A stretch of 64,000 nt of DNA from FEN-1139 sp038207155 (GTDB taxonomy: Bacteria; Myxococcota_A; Polyangia; Polyangiales; Polyangiaceae), in contig JBBRAB010000002.1 in assembly GCA_038207155.1 (NCBI GenBank), forward strand, positions 124,001 through 188,000. The letters are read 5' to 3'. Each line of letters starts with the position of its first letter. The first letter of the stretch is position 1. The notes under the pieces are model-generated. The model was not told the origin of the DNA, ran no database searches, and was given only the letters and a program-made list of their open reading frames with translations. Positions 44,150 through 52,487 of this stretch are shown here, piece by piece. Made by a program: the position numbers and the translations under genes.

Positions 44150-47100
44150 ATGTCCACGCCCTCCGATCCCCAAGCCCTCGTTGCGCAGCACCTAGCCAGC
44201 CTGTCAGAGCGATTACTCGACCTGACCAATCGCAACCGGCTCTTGAACTTTGTACATGCGGAGCGCTCTCGTTCGCACGTTCGGGTCATCGACGAACTCC
44301 CGGAGTTCCTCTATGAACGACTGTGCTCTGGGCACGAACTCGAGTTCCGCGGCCTTGCTGAGTCAGCGCGCGGCGACCGCGCTGCGGGGCAAGCTGGCGC
44401 GCCCGTTGACCTCGACGAGCTGGCGCGAGGACTCGGGCTGGAGCCGAGCTATGACCTTCCTCGTCCGCTACCGAGCGATGAGCCCAAGGCTCACACCGAT
44501 CGATTCATCCAGACCAAGCACCTGGCGTCCGTGTTGGATCCGAAGCTTGAGGCGATTCGTTCCGCCTACTTTGCCAGCCTCCACGAGCTGGGGGTTCCCT
44601 CGCTGTATGCGGCGTTCGGCTTTCTCGAATGGCGCGACAAAAAGGACCCGGAACGACCACTCTGGGCCCCCTTGGTGCTGCTGCCGCTCGCGCTCGAACG
44701 CACGCTGAGTGACGGACGCTACCGCTATCGAGCCTCCGCCACAACCGACGACGCGGACACGAATCTCTCGCTACGACTGCGCCTCCGTCGCGATGCCGGC
44801 ATCGAGCTACCAACGCTCAGTGACGAGCAAACCCTCGAAGACTATTTGGAGCGCGTGGCTGCATTGGTCGCGACCTGCCCGGGTTGGGCGGTGCGACGCT
44901 CGGTGACGATTGGCATCTTCCAGTTCGCACGACTGGTGTTGCACGCAGATCTCGATCCCCAGCGCTGGACGGCGGCACCGCCCGAGACCCATCCCATCGT
45001 GCGTCGACTCCTGATCGGCGGGCGCCCCGAGAGCTCCGGCACTTCCGAGACGAACCTCGATAGCGCGGAACTAGAAGCGACTCTCGGTATCCCGGTCGTG
45101 GACGCCGACGGCAGTCAATCGCGGGCGATCGTCGCCGGCCTGACGGAACCGAGTCTCGTCCTGCAGGGACCGCCAGGCTCCGGCAAGAGTCAGACCATCA
45201 CCAATCTGATCGCCGCTGCCCTGGCGCGCGGCGAGCGCGTGTTGTTCGTCGCTGAAAAGCAGGCGGCGCTCGAGGTCGTCAAAAAGCGACTCACAGCCGT
45301 TGGGCTCGCCCCATTTTGCCTTGATTTGCATGATCCGAATCGAAAAAAGACCGACTTCATCGACGGCCTGCGGCAGCGACTCGCCCTGCGCGCTGAAACC
45401 AGTACCCCTCCGGAACTCGCGCCTCGCAAGGAGGCGCTCGAACGCGAGCGCGCCTGGTTTGCGGAGCTTCACCATATCCTCTCGAGGCAGGTTGAGGGAC
45501 TCAATGTCACGGTCGCCGATTTTCTGTGCGCCTGTGGCGAGCTACGCGCAGCGGAGCCTCAGCTAGCCGCCGCCGCGGAGCGAGTGGAGCTGCCCCTCCC
45601 CTGCTCGTCCGCGGTGCTTGAGCAAGCGACGCTGGCATTGCAACAAGTGCTCAAGAGCGCCGCTACCCTGGACCCCGAGACCGCACCCCCGTTCGCGTTC
45701 GTGACCAAACTGGACCTGGTTCCCCCCGACTATCCTGAGATATTCGGCACGCTGGACCAACTCGTGAGTCACGGAAAACAGCTCACGAGCTTGTGGACTG
45801 CACTGGACCTTCCTCCCACGCGGGTGAGTTGGCACGACTGCCGGCTGCTTGCGGAGAGACTCGCCAGTCAGCCACCCGCGCTTGCCAGTGACGGACTGGC
45901 GCTCCTCGCGGAGCGGCGCCAAGCCCAGCAACGGGGCTCCCTGCGCTTGCTCAGCGAGAGCGCTGCCCTGCTCGCGCAGCTGCCTCAAGCCATGATCGGC
46001 AGCCCCAACCACCTTGCCAGATTGGCGCCAGCCCTGTCGCAGGCGGCGCAGCTCGTGTCGCATTGCGGACTCGATTCGGTTCCACTGGCCGAGTTTGGCT
46101 CGCAACTGGCGCAGCACGAGCACCAGGCGAGCTGCCTGCAGCAGGCGCTCACGCATCTCGTGAGTGGCTGGAATGAGCTCGGGCTGCCGCCTCTTTCGCT
46201 GGATTGCCCGCGCGAGCCGGTTGAGCTGGCGCTCGTGGCGGTGAATTTGTTGAGTGTCGTGAGTCCGAGACTGCTCGCAGCGCGCTCGGCGATTACACTC
46301 GACGAACGCTACTTGCCGCAGCTGGTCGCGGCCGAAGCGCGGCAGCTCGCACTCGGCCAGGCTGAAGCAAACGCCGAGGCGGCGCATCCAGGCTGGAGAC
46401 TCGTTCAACCCGAGCGCATCGGGGTGCTGCTGCGCGGACTGCGTGAAACCGGCGCCTTTGGGCGCTGGCTCTCAAAAGACTACGCCGCACTGGTGACCGA
46501 GGCGCGCCAACTCTGTCCGCAGGCGCGCGACGACGCGGCGCTGCTCGCGTCACTCGAGGCGCTGAGTCAGCTGCACGGAGCGCGGCGCGCATTTGAGTCG
46601 GACGCCGCGCTCGCGGGGCTTGCTGGCGCTAGATTCCAAGGAATTTGCACTGACTTTGCCAGCCTGGCGGCCGCAGCCCGTTGGGCGACCTGGGTGCGAG
46701 AACGACTGGCCACGGGCTCACCGGTCGTTGTCATGCTGCGCGATGCGCTGCTGAAAGCACCGACCGAGCGACTTGAAGCCCTGCTCAATCTCTGGCGCGG
46801 CGACGACTGGACGTCGCTTGGGCCATGGCTGCGCGAATCGGGCACCGAGGCACCGGGAGTTCGACTCCAAGTGCGCCACGCCGAGCTGACGCAACTTGGC
46901 CAACTGGGAGCGGCGCTGGCTCCCCTGTGCCTCTCGGGCGCCATGCGCGGGCAACAATTGACGCAGCTTGCCAGCTTGGCTACGACTCTGAGCGAGTTGG
47001 AGCTTCGTCGGTGGGAGTTACAGACCAACGCGGGCTGGCCTGAAGCGCTGCTCGACGCCAACCAGGTCCGGGCTCAAGCCCGCTGGTTTGCGCCGGAAGA

Positions 47101-49027
47101 GGTCCAAAAACTGCCGCTGGTGCTGCGCGAGCGACTGGCTCAACTGACGGCCGCGCAGGTGGACGCCTGGCGTGAGCCGATGCGCGTCAGTCTTGCGGCG
47201 ACGGACTCGGCGATTGCGCGCCTGGCCGCGCAAACCGGCGCAACCGCGCTCAGTCCGACTCCCGCCGAGCCCTGCGTCACGCTATTCAGCCGCCTGGAAC
47301 GCGCCGCAACTCAGACCGGGCAACTGGCGCCCTGGCTTGCCTATCTCAAGGCTTGTGCAGTCGCGCGCGACACCGTCGCGTCCAGCCTGGTCCCCGGTCC
47401 GAGTGGCCTCCCGCTGCCCTCCGGGGACCTCAGTCTCCGCTTTGAGCTCGCTTGGCGACGCAGCCTTGAGCAGCGTCTACTGCAGCGCTGTCCGATCCTG
47501 ACGCAGGCCTCTCGCGAGGTACTCAGCGAGCGACGCAAGACCTTCGCCTCGATGGACCTGGAAGCCCAAAGGCTCACGCGACTGGCGCTGGCAGCCCAGC
47601 TGGCCCAGGCCAGCGTGCCCGTCGGGGTGGACTCGGGAGCCAAGCGAGCGCTGACGGAACTCTCCCTTTTGCGGCATGAAGTCAGCAAAAAGCGGCATCA
47701 CCTGCCGATTAGAGAGCTCTTTGCACGCGCCGGTGACGCGCTCATGGCGCTGCACCCCTGTTTTCTCCTGTCGCCACTGACCGTGGCGAACTTCGTGCCC
47801 CCGGGCGCGCCACGCTTCGATCTCGTGGTGATCGACGAGGCCTCGCAAATGCGACCGGAAGAGGCGCTCGGCTCGCTGCTACGCGCGCGGCGCGCGGTGG
47901 TGGTCGGCGACGAACACCAGCTGCCGCCAACGAGCTTTTTCGAAAAGCTCGGCGACAGTCTGGAGGACGCCCCGGAAGAAGAGCTCGACGAGGCCATCAC
48001 CTCCGAGTCCATCTTGGACCTCGCGAGCAGCGCATTTGCCGCCCGTTTGCGGCTTCGCTGGCACTACCGCTCGCGTCACGAGAGCTTGATTGCCTACAGT
48101 AACCAGGCCTTCTACGACAATGACCTCTTGGTATTCCCAGCCGCTGGCGACTCGGACCAGCGAGGCGTGCGACTCGAGCGCGTCGCGGGCGCCGCGACGC
48201 GCGGACTAAATCCGTTAGAAGCCGACGTCATCGTGAGCGCCGTACTCACGTTCATGCGGGAACACCCGAACCGCTCACTCGGCGTGGTCGCGATGAACCA
48301 AGCCCAAGCCGCATTGATCGAAGAACGACTCGACGAGCGCATTCGCGAAATGGGCGACGACAGCTACCGGCTGCAACACGCCGCTTCGCTTGAGCCATTT
48401 TTCGTCAAGAACCTCGAACGCGTCCAAGGCGACGAACGCGACGCCATCTTCATCTCGCTCACTTACGGTCCGGAGACTCCGGGCGGTCGCCTCCCCCAGC
48501 GGTTCGGCCCTATCAACGGAGCCACCGGGCATCGCCGACTCAATGTGCTGTTCACCCGCGCCAAAGAACAGGTGGTGCTCTTCTCCTCATTCGGAGCAGA
48601 CGACGTGGTGGTGGGAGCCGACGCTCAGTCTGGGGTTCGAGCCCTACGCGGCTACCTCGAGTTTGCGTCCAGGGCCGGGGTCACCCAGAGCACCGAGGCC
48701 GAACCCCAAGTGCTCCTAGCCAGGAGCCTCCAGGCCGGCGTCGCCAAGGCTGAGATGGAAACGCGCTGTGAGGTCGGAACAGGTGAGTTCAGACTTCCAC
48801 TCACCATCAAGGTCGCCAATTGTCAGCCGTTGGCCCTCCTGTGCGACGGAGGAGGCCCCGACATCCAGCGCGTTCGGGATCGGGTCCGCTTGCTGCCTTC
48901 GGTCCTAACCGGCCTCGGATGGGCGGTATTTCACGCCGACACTACCTCAACTTACCTCGACCGCGCGGGTCTCGAGCGCAGTCTGAGCGAGTCGGCGGCT
49001 GAACTGCTGACCCCCCAGTTCCGCTAG
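44150..49027 (+). CDS. Giant DUF4011 / superfamily 1 helicase with C-terminal nuclease-like domain
   Basis: 1625 residues. N-terminal DUF4011-type region (LASLSERLLDLTNRNRLLNF). Walker A GPPGSGKSQT at about 340, followed by VLFVAEKQAALEVVKKRL. Walker B FDLVVIDEASQMRPEEAL is near 1224, so about 880 Leu/Ala-rich helical residues separate the two. Later helicase motifs: VVVGDEHQLPPTSFF, WHYRSRHESLIAYSNQAFY, VQGDERDAIFISL and FTRAKEQVVLF. The last 80 residues (LPLTIKVANCQPLALLCDGG, RVRDRVRLLPSVLTGLGWAV) resemble the Vsr/DUF559-like nuclease domain that ends many such helicases, but with part of the usual active site hard to place. Related single-gene helicase-nucleases are proposed or known phage-defence genes. 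Cytoplasmic; no partner gene nearby. Confidence 0.88.
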   Translation: MSTPSDPQALVAQHLASLSERLLDLTNRNRLLNFVHAERSRSHVRVIDELPEFLYERLCSGHELEFRGLAESARGDRAAGQAGAPVDLDELARGLGLEPSYDLPRPLPSDEPKAHTDRFIQTKHLASVLDPKLEAIRSAYFASLHELGVPSLYAAFGFLEWRDKKDPERPLWAPLVLLPLALERTLSDGRYRYRASATTDDADTNLSLRLRLRRDAGIELPTLSDEQTLEDYLERVAALVATCPGWAVRRSVTIGIFQFARLVLHADLDPQRWTAAPPETHPIVRRLLIGGRPESSGTSETNLDSAELEATLGIPVVDADGSQSRAIVAGLTEPSLVLQGPPGSGKSQTITNLIAAALARGERVLFVAEKQAALEVVKKRLTAVGLAPFCLDLHDPNRKKTDFIDGLRQRLALRAETSTPPELAPRKEALERERAWFAELHHILSRQVEGLNVTVADFLCACGELRAAEPQLAAAAERVELPLPCSSAVLEQATLALQQVLKSAATLDPETAPPFAFVTKLDLVPPDYPEIFGTLDQLVSHGKQLTSLWTALDLPPTRVSWHDCRLLAERLASQPPALASDGLALLAERRQAQQRGSLRLLSESAALLAQLPQAMIGSPNHLARLAPALSQAAQLVSHCGLDSVPLAEFGSQLAQHEHQASCLQQALTHLVSGWNELGLPPLSLDCPREPVELALVAVNLLSVVSPRLLAARSAITLDERYLPQLVAAEARQLALGQAEANAEAAHPGWRLVQPERIGVLLRGLRETGAFGRWLSKDYAALVTEARQLCPQARDDAALLASLEALSQLHGARRAFESDAALAGLAGARFQGICTDFASLAAAARWATWVRERLATGSPVVVMLRDALLKAPTERLEALLNLWRGDDWTSLGPWLRESGTEAPGVRLQVRHAELTQLGQLGAALAPLCLSGAMRGQQLTQLASLATTLSELELRRWELQTNAGWPEALLDANQVRAQARWFAPEEVQKLPLVLRERLAQLTAAQVDAWREPMRVSLAATDSAIARLAAQTGATALSPTPAEPCVTLFSRLERAATQTGQLAPWLAYLKACAVARDTVASSLVPGPSGLPLPSGDLSLRFELAWRRSLEQRLLQRCPILTQASREVLSERRKTFASMDLEAQRLTRLALAAQLAQASVPVGVDSGAKRALTELSLLRHEVSKKRHHLPIRELFARAGDALMALHPCFLLSPLTVANFVPPGAPRFDLVVIDEASQMRPEEALGSLLRARRAVVVGDEHQLPPTSFFEKLGDSLEDAPEEELDEAITSESILDLASSAFAARLRLRWHYRSRHESLIAYSNQAFYDNDLLVFPAAGDSDQRGVRLERVAGAATRGLNPLEADVIVSAVLTFMREHPNRSLGVVAMNQAQAALIEERLDERIREMGDDSYRLQHAASLEPFFVKNLERVQGDERDAIFISLTYGPETPGGRLPQRFGPINGATGHRRLNVLFTRAKEQVVLFSSFGADDVVVGADAQSGVRALRGYLEFASRAGVTQSTEAEPQVLLARSLQAGVAKAEMETRCEVGTGEFRLPLTIKVANCQPLALLCDGGGPDIQRVRDRVRLLPSVLTGLGWAVFHADTTSTYLDRAGLERSLSESAAELLTPQFR

Positions 49028-49138
49028 TCCGCCGAGCTGGCACACCACTGAACCCTTATCGAGCTACCCGGCTACGCCGTCTCTAGCTTAGACTGACGCT
49101 GAGTCCAGTTCGGGCCTGATGAGAGGGAACCCAGTCGA

Positions 49139-50680
49139 GTGAAGTCTGACCAGTCCAGCCCCCCCTCGGTAATTCGAGGGACCGAGACCAGCCGCACTGG
49201 TCCCAACTCGATGGGCCGCCGCAAGGAAGCGGAGCAGCCCGTCAGCGTCGCTGCCACGCGCATCGTCCAGGCCGCGCTCAAGGAGGACGTGTCGGTCGCC
49301 GAGCTCTCGGGCTACGCGACCACGGATCCCGGCTTCGCTGTGCGCGTAATCGCCTACGTCAACAATCCTGTTTTGGGTTTGGGGCGGCGTGTGGACGATG
49401 TCCGTCAGGCGTGCAATCTGCTCGGCCTGCGTGGTCTTCGAAACCTCGCGCTTGGGTTGATCGTGTCCGGACTGGCACCCTCATCCGCGAGTGCCAACGA
49501 TCTGCTTGCCAACTGCATTCGTCGCTCGCTGGCCGCGCGTGCCCTCGCCAAGGCCTTGAAAGAGAACGATCCGGACACGCATTTCACGGTTGGACTTTTT
49601 CTGGACGTCGGCCTGCTCTCGACCGCCAAAGAAAACCCTGAGCTGGCCGAGAACATTGGGCTCTCGCCGGCTGCCTGGCGCCCCACGCGCGAACGCCTTG
49701 CGGGGCTGGTCCCTCACCCCATCCGGGGCTGCGAAATGGCACGCGACCTCGGACTATCTGAGTCCATTTCGTCGGCCATCCTTCATCACCACGACCACGA
49801 CTGTCCGGCGGACCGCGCGCAGGCCATTGCTTGGCTTGCCGAGCGCGTCGCCAGCGTGTTCGAAGGCGGCGACGTCGATCATCACCGAGAGATCGCCCTG
49901 GCCGCGGGTCAACGACTCGGTCTGGCTCCGGCGGCCCTGGATCAGATCATCGCGGAGCTCCCGACCCAGGTCGTCGCCTTCGCCAGCACCCTCGATCGCG
50001 ACGTCGGTCACCAGATGGGGCTTGAAGAGCTGCAGATCCACGCTCGCGAGAGTCTGGCGGCCCTCAACGCTCAGTACGAGACGCTCGTTCGCTCGCTCGA
50101 GTCGATCATCGCCGACAAGGAGCGCATGGAAGTGGAGCTGCGCTCCGCCAACGAGCGCCTTGAGACGCTCGCGTCCACCGACGGGCTCACGGGGCTCTAC
50201 AACCGACGCGCGATTAGCGAGTCACTGATCCGCGATCTGGCGCGCGCCGACCGCGACAACAAACCGCTCAGCGTCATCATTCTCGACGTGGATCGCTTCA
50301 AGTCCGTCAATGACACCCACGGACATCAGGTCGGCGACGCAGTCCTGACGATGGTCGGCGCCGTCTTGCGTCAGACTCTGCGGGTCAGCGACGTTGGCGG
50401 TCGTTACGGAGGCGAGGAGTTCCTCTGCATCCTGCCGGCCACGGATCACCCTGGGGCGCTCGTCGTCGCAGAGCGGCTCCGCGTGGCCCTGCCGATGAAT
50501 CCGGTGCCCAGCGCGACCGGTCTCGTGCAGATCACGGCGAGCTTTGGCGTCGCGACAGTCCACGGGAAGGGCTGCCGGTCTGACTCAGACGCCCTGGTGC
50601 GGCGCGCAGACGAAGCCCTCTACCAGGCCAAACATCAGGGTCGCGACCGCGTCGTCGGGCACCCCGATCGACTCGGCTAG
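49139..50680 (+). CDS. HDOD-GGDEF diguanylate cyclase
   Basis: 513 residues. An HDOD domain spans about 30-240 (VNNPVLGLGRRVDDVRQACN, LGLRGLRNLALGLIVSG, ILHHHDHDC). A coiled coil follows (SIIADKERMEVELRSANERL), then GGDEF (STDGLTGLYNRRAI, VDRFKSVNDTHGHQVGD, active site GGEEF). The inhibitory I-site RVSD lies five residues before GGEEF, so product inhibition is expected. It should make c-di-GMP. No transmembrane segment. The ORF starts at ATG 49139 or GTG starts nearby; the 111-base gap upstream shows no strong element. Confidence 0.93.
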   Translation: MKSDQSSPPSVIRGTETSRTGPNSMGRRKEAEQPVSVAATRIVQAALKEDVSVAELSGYATTDPGFAVRVIAYVNNPVLGLGRRVDDVRQACNLLGLRGLRNLALGLIVSGLAPSSASANDLLANCIRRSLAARALAKALKENDPDTHFTVGLFLDVGLLSTAKENPELAENIGLSPAAWRPTRERLAGLVPHPIRGCEMARDLGLSESISSAILHHHDHDCPADRAQAIAWLAERVASVFEGGDVDHHREIALAAGQRLGLAPAALDQIIAELPTQVVAFASTLDRDVGHQMGLEELQIHARESLAALNAQYETLVRSLESIIADKERMEVELRSANERLETLASTDGLTGLYNRRAISESLIRDLARADRDNKPLSVIILDVDRFKSVNDTHGHQVGDAVLTMVGAVLRQTLRVSDVGGRYGGEEFLCILPATDHPGALVVAERLRVALPMNPVPSATGLVQITASFGVATVHGKGCRSDSDALVRRADEALYQAKHQGRDRVVGHPDRLG

Positions 50681-50711
50681 CAGTCCGCTCCCCCGGGGCC
50701 GTGGAGCTGCT

Positions 50712-52481
50712 ATGAGGGCGGCGATGCCGACCCTCGAATGCCCTCACGCGGCTCTCTGCGCTGGCTGCCCGCTGCTCGACAAATCGCCCCGGGAGCAGGC
50801 AGAGGACAAGTTGGCACGTCAGGCTGACGCCCTGACGCTGTTCCCTGAGCTCGGCGGACTGGTTCGCCCCACGCAGGTCGTCTCGACGGAGGCACTGCTC
50901 GGGCATCGGCGTCGCGTCAAGCTCGCGGTCGCCGGCAAGGCGATTGGGCTGTTTGCGCGCGGGACCCACGAGGTCGTCGACATCCCCGAATGCCCGGTGA
51001 TGTCACCGGCGCTGCGCGAGCTCACCGGCGCGCTGCGACTCAGGCTGCCGGCACCACTTCCCCTGGTGGCGCTCGATTTGCGCGCGACGGAAACCGGACT
51101 GCTTGCCACGGCGATTGTTGAGACCAGCGAGACCTCCACCACGGAGGCAACGAGACTCGCCGTACGTCAGCTGTTCGCCGGGCTGCCAGGGCTTGACCTT
51201 GCCGTGAGTCGACGACCTCCAGGCTCGCCCCGCATGCTGGGAACGACGCCCGAACCACTCTCGGCGCCGCGCCAGCTGCGCGATCGCCTCGGGCCTGCTC
51301 GGCCTTGGTTTCCCGTGGCGCATGGCGCCTTCGTCCAGGCGCACTTCGACCAAGCAGACAAGGCCCATACAGCGATCAGCGCTCGGCTCGAGCAGCTCGG
51401 TCGGGGACTGCGGATCCTTGAGCTCTTCGCGGGCTCCGGGGCGCTTGCGCTACGACTCGCGGGTGCGGGACATCAGGTGACGGCCGTTGAATCGTTCCCA
51501 AGCGCGGTTCAGGCACTGCAGTCGCTCGCGAGTGAGCAGCAGCTCACGCTGACGACTCATGCGGCGGACGCCGACGAGTTCTGCCGTGCCCAGAGTCCAG
51601 GGAGTTTCGACGTCATCTTGGTCGATCCGCCGCGACGTGGTCTGAGCCCTGAACTTCGGGCAGAGCTCGCGCGACTCGCGCCCCGCTTGCTCGGCTATCT
51701 GTCCTGTGATCCGGAGACGCTCGCCAGGGATATGTCGGCGTTGCAGCGCGAAGGGCTGCATCCGGTTGACCTCTCCGCCTGGGATTTCATTCCGCTGTCG
51801 GACGAGGTTGAGTCGCTCGCTTGGCTTGAGCCCACCGAGACCGCGCTGCCCCGAGTCCTGTATAGCGACGAGCAGCTGATCGCCGTCGAAAAGCCAGCGC
51901 AGCTTTCCACCACGCCCCAGGGCGAATACTCCGACTCGCTGCTGGCGCGAGTTCGCCGGCTTCCCGCTGCTGCGAGCGCAGTTCCGGTGCACCGCTTGGA
52001 TCGCGACACGAGTGGCGTCTGCCTGTTTGCGCGCCTACCCGAGCATGTCGCATGGCTCGCCGCAGCGCTGACCGCTGGCAACAAACGCTACCTGGCGCTG
52101 GTCCGCGGGATCACCCGCAAGAAGGGCAACATCAAACGCCCCCTGCGCGAGGGCAACCGCCTGATCGCGGCCGAGACGCGCTACAAGCGGCTCGAGGTGG
52201 TCGGAACCCATTCGCTGCTTGAGCTGTCGCCACAACAGGGGCGCAAGCACCAACTGCGCCGGCACCTGGCAGATATCGGGCATCCGGTGCTCGGCGATCC
52301 GCGCTACGGCGACTCGGCGAGTCTGCACTATTTCCGCGAACGCCACGCGCTCGATCGGGTCTTTCTGCACTGCGGCTCGATCGAGCTCGCGCTTAAGCCA
52401 GCGCTGACGTTGACCTCAAAGCTCCCGCCGGAGCTTGAGCTCGTCTGTCAGCGCCTGCGCGCCACCAAGCAGCTCCGCTAG
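50712..52481 (+). CDS. Fusion of RumA/RlmD-like RNA methyltransferase and RluA/TruC-like pseudouridine synthase
   Basis: 589 residues from ATG 50712, with GGAG six bases upstream. Residues 1-375 are a uracil-5 methyltransferase: iron-sulfur Cys in CPHAALCAGC, SAM loop ILELFAGSGALALRL, VDPPRRGLSPEL and catalytic Cys in LSCDPETLARDM. It lacks the TRAM domain. Residues about 383-589 are an RluA-family synthase: catalytic Asp in HRLDRDTSGVCLFARL, and QGRKHQLRRHLADIGHPVLG, closest in style to TruC. One polypeptide may thus make two modifications of a single RNA or of neighbouring uridines. It follows the HDOD-GGDEF gene by 31 bases and converges on the 54167 gene. Confidence 0.92.
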   Translation: MRAAMPTLECPHAALCAGCPLLDKSPREQAEDKLARQADALTLFPELGGLVRPTQVVSTEALLGHRRRVKLAVAGKAIGLFARGTHEVVDIPECPVMSPALRELTGALRLRLPAPLPLVALDLRATETGLLATAIVETSETSTTEATRLAVRQLFAGLPGLDLAVSRRPPGSPRMLGTTPEPLSAPRQLRDRLGPARPWFPVAHGAFVQAHFDQADKAHTAISARLEQLGRGLRILELFAGSGALALRLAGAGHQVTAVESFPSAVQALQSLASEQQLTLTTHAADADEFCRAQSPGSFDVILVDPPRRGLSPELRAELARLAPRLLGYLSCDPETLARDMSALQREGLHPVDLSAWDFIPLSDEVESLAWLEPTETALPRVLYSDEQLIAVEKPAQLSTTPQGEYSDSLLARVRRLPAAASAVPVHRLDRDTSGVCLFARLPEHVAWLAAALTAGNKRYLALVRGITRKKGNIKRPLREGNRLIAAETRYKRLEVVGTHSLLELSPQQGRKHQLRRHLADIGHPVLGDPRYGDSASLHYFRERHALDRVFLHCGSIELALKPALTLTSKLPPELELVCQRLRATKQLR

Positions 52482-52487
52482 CGCCGC

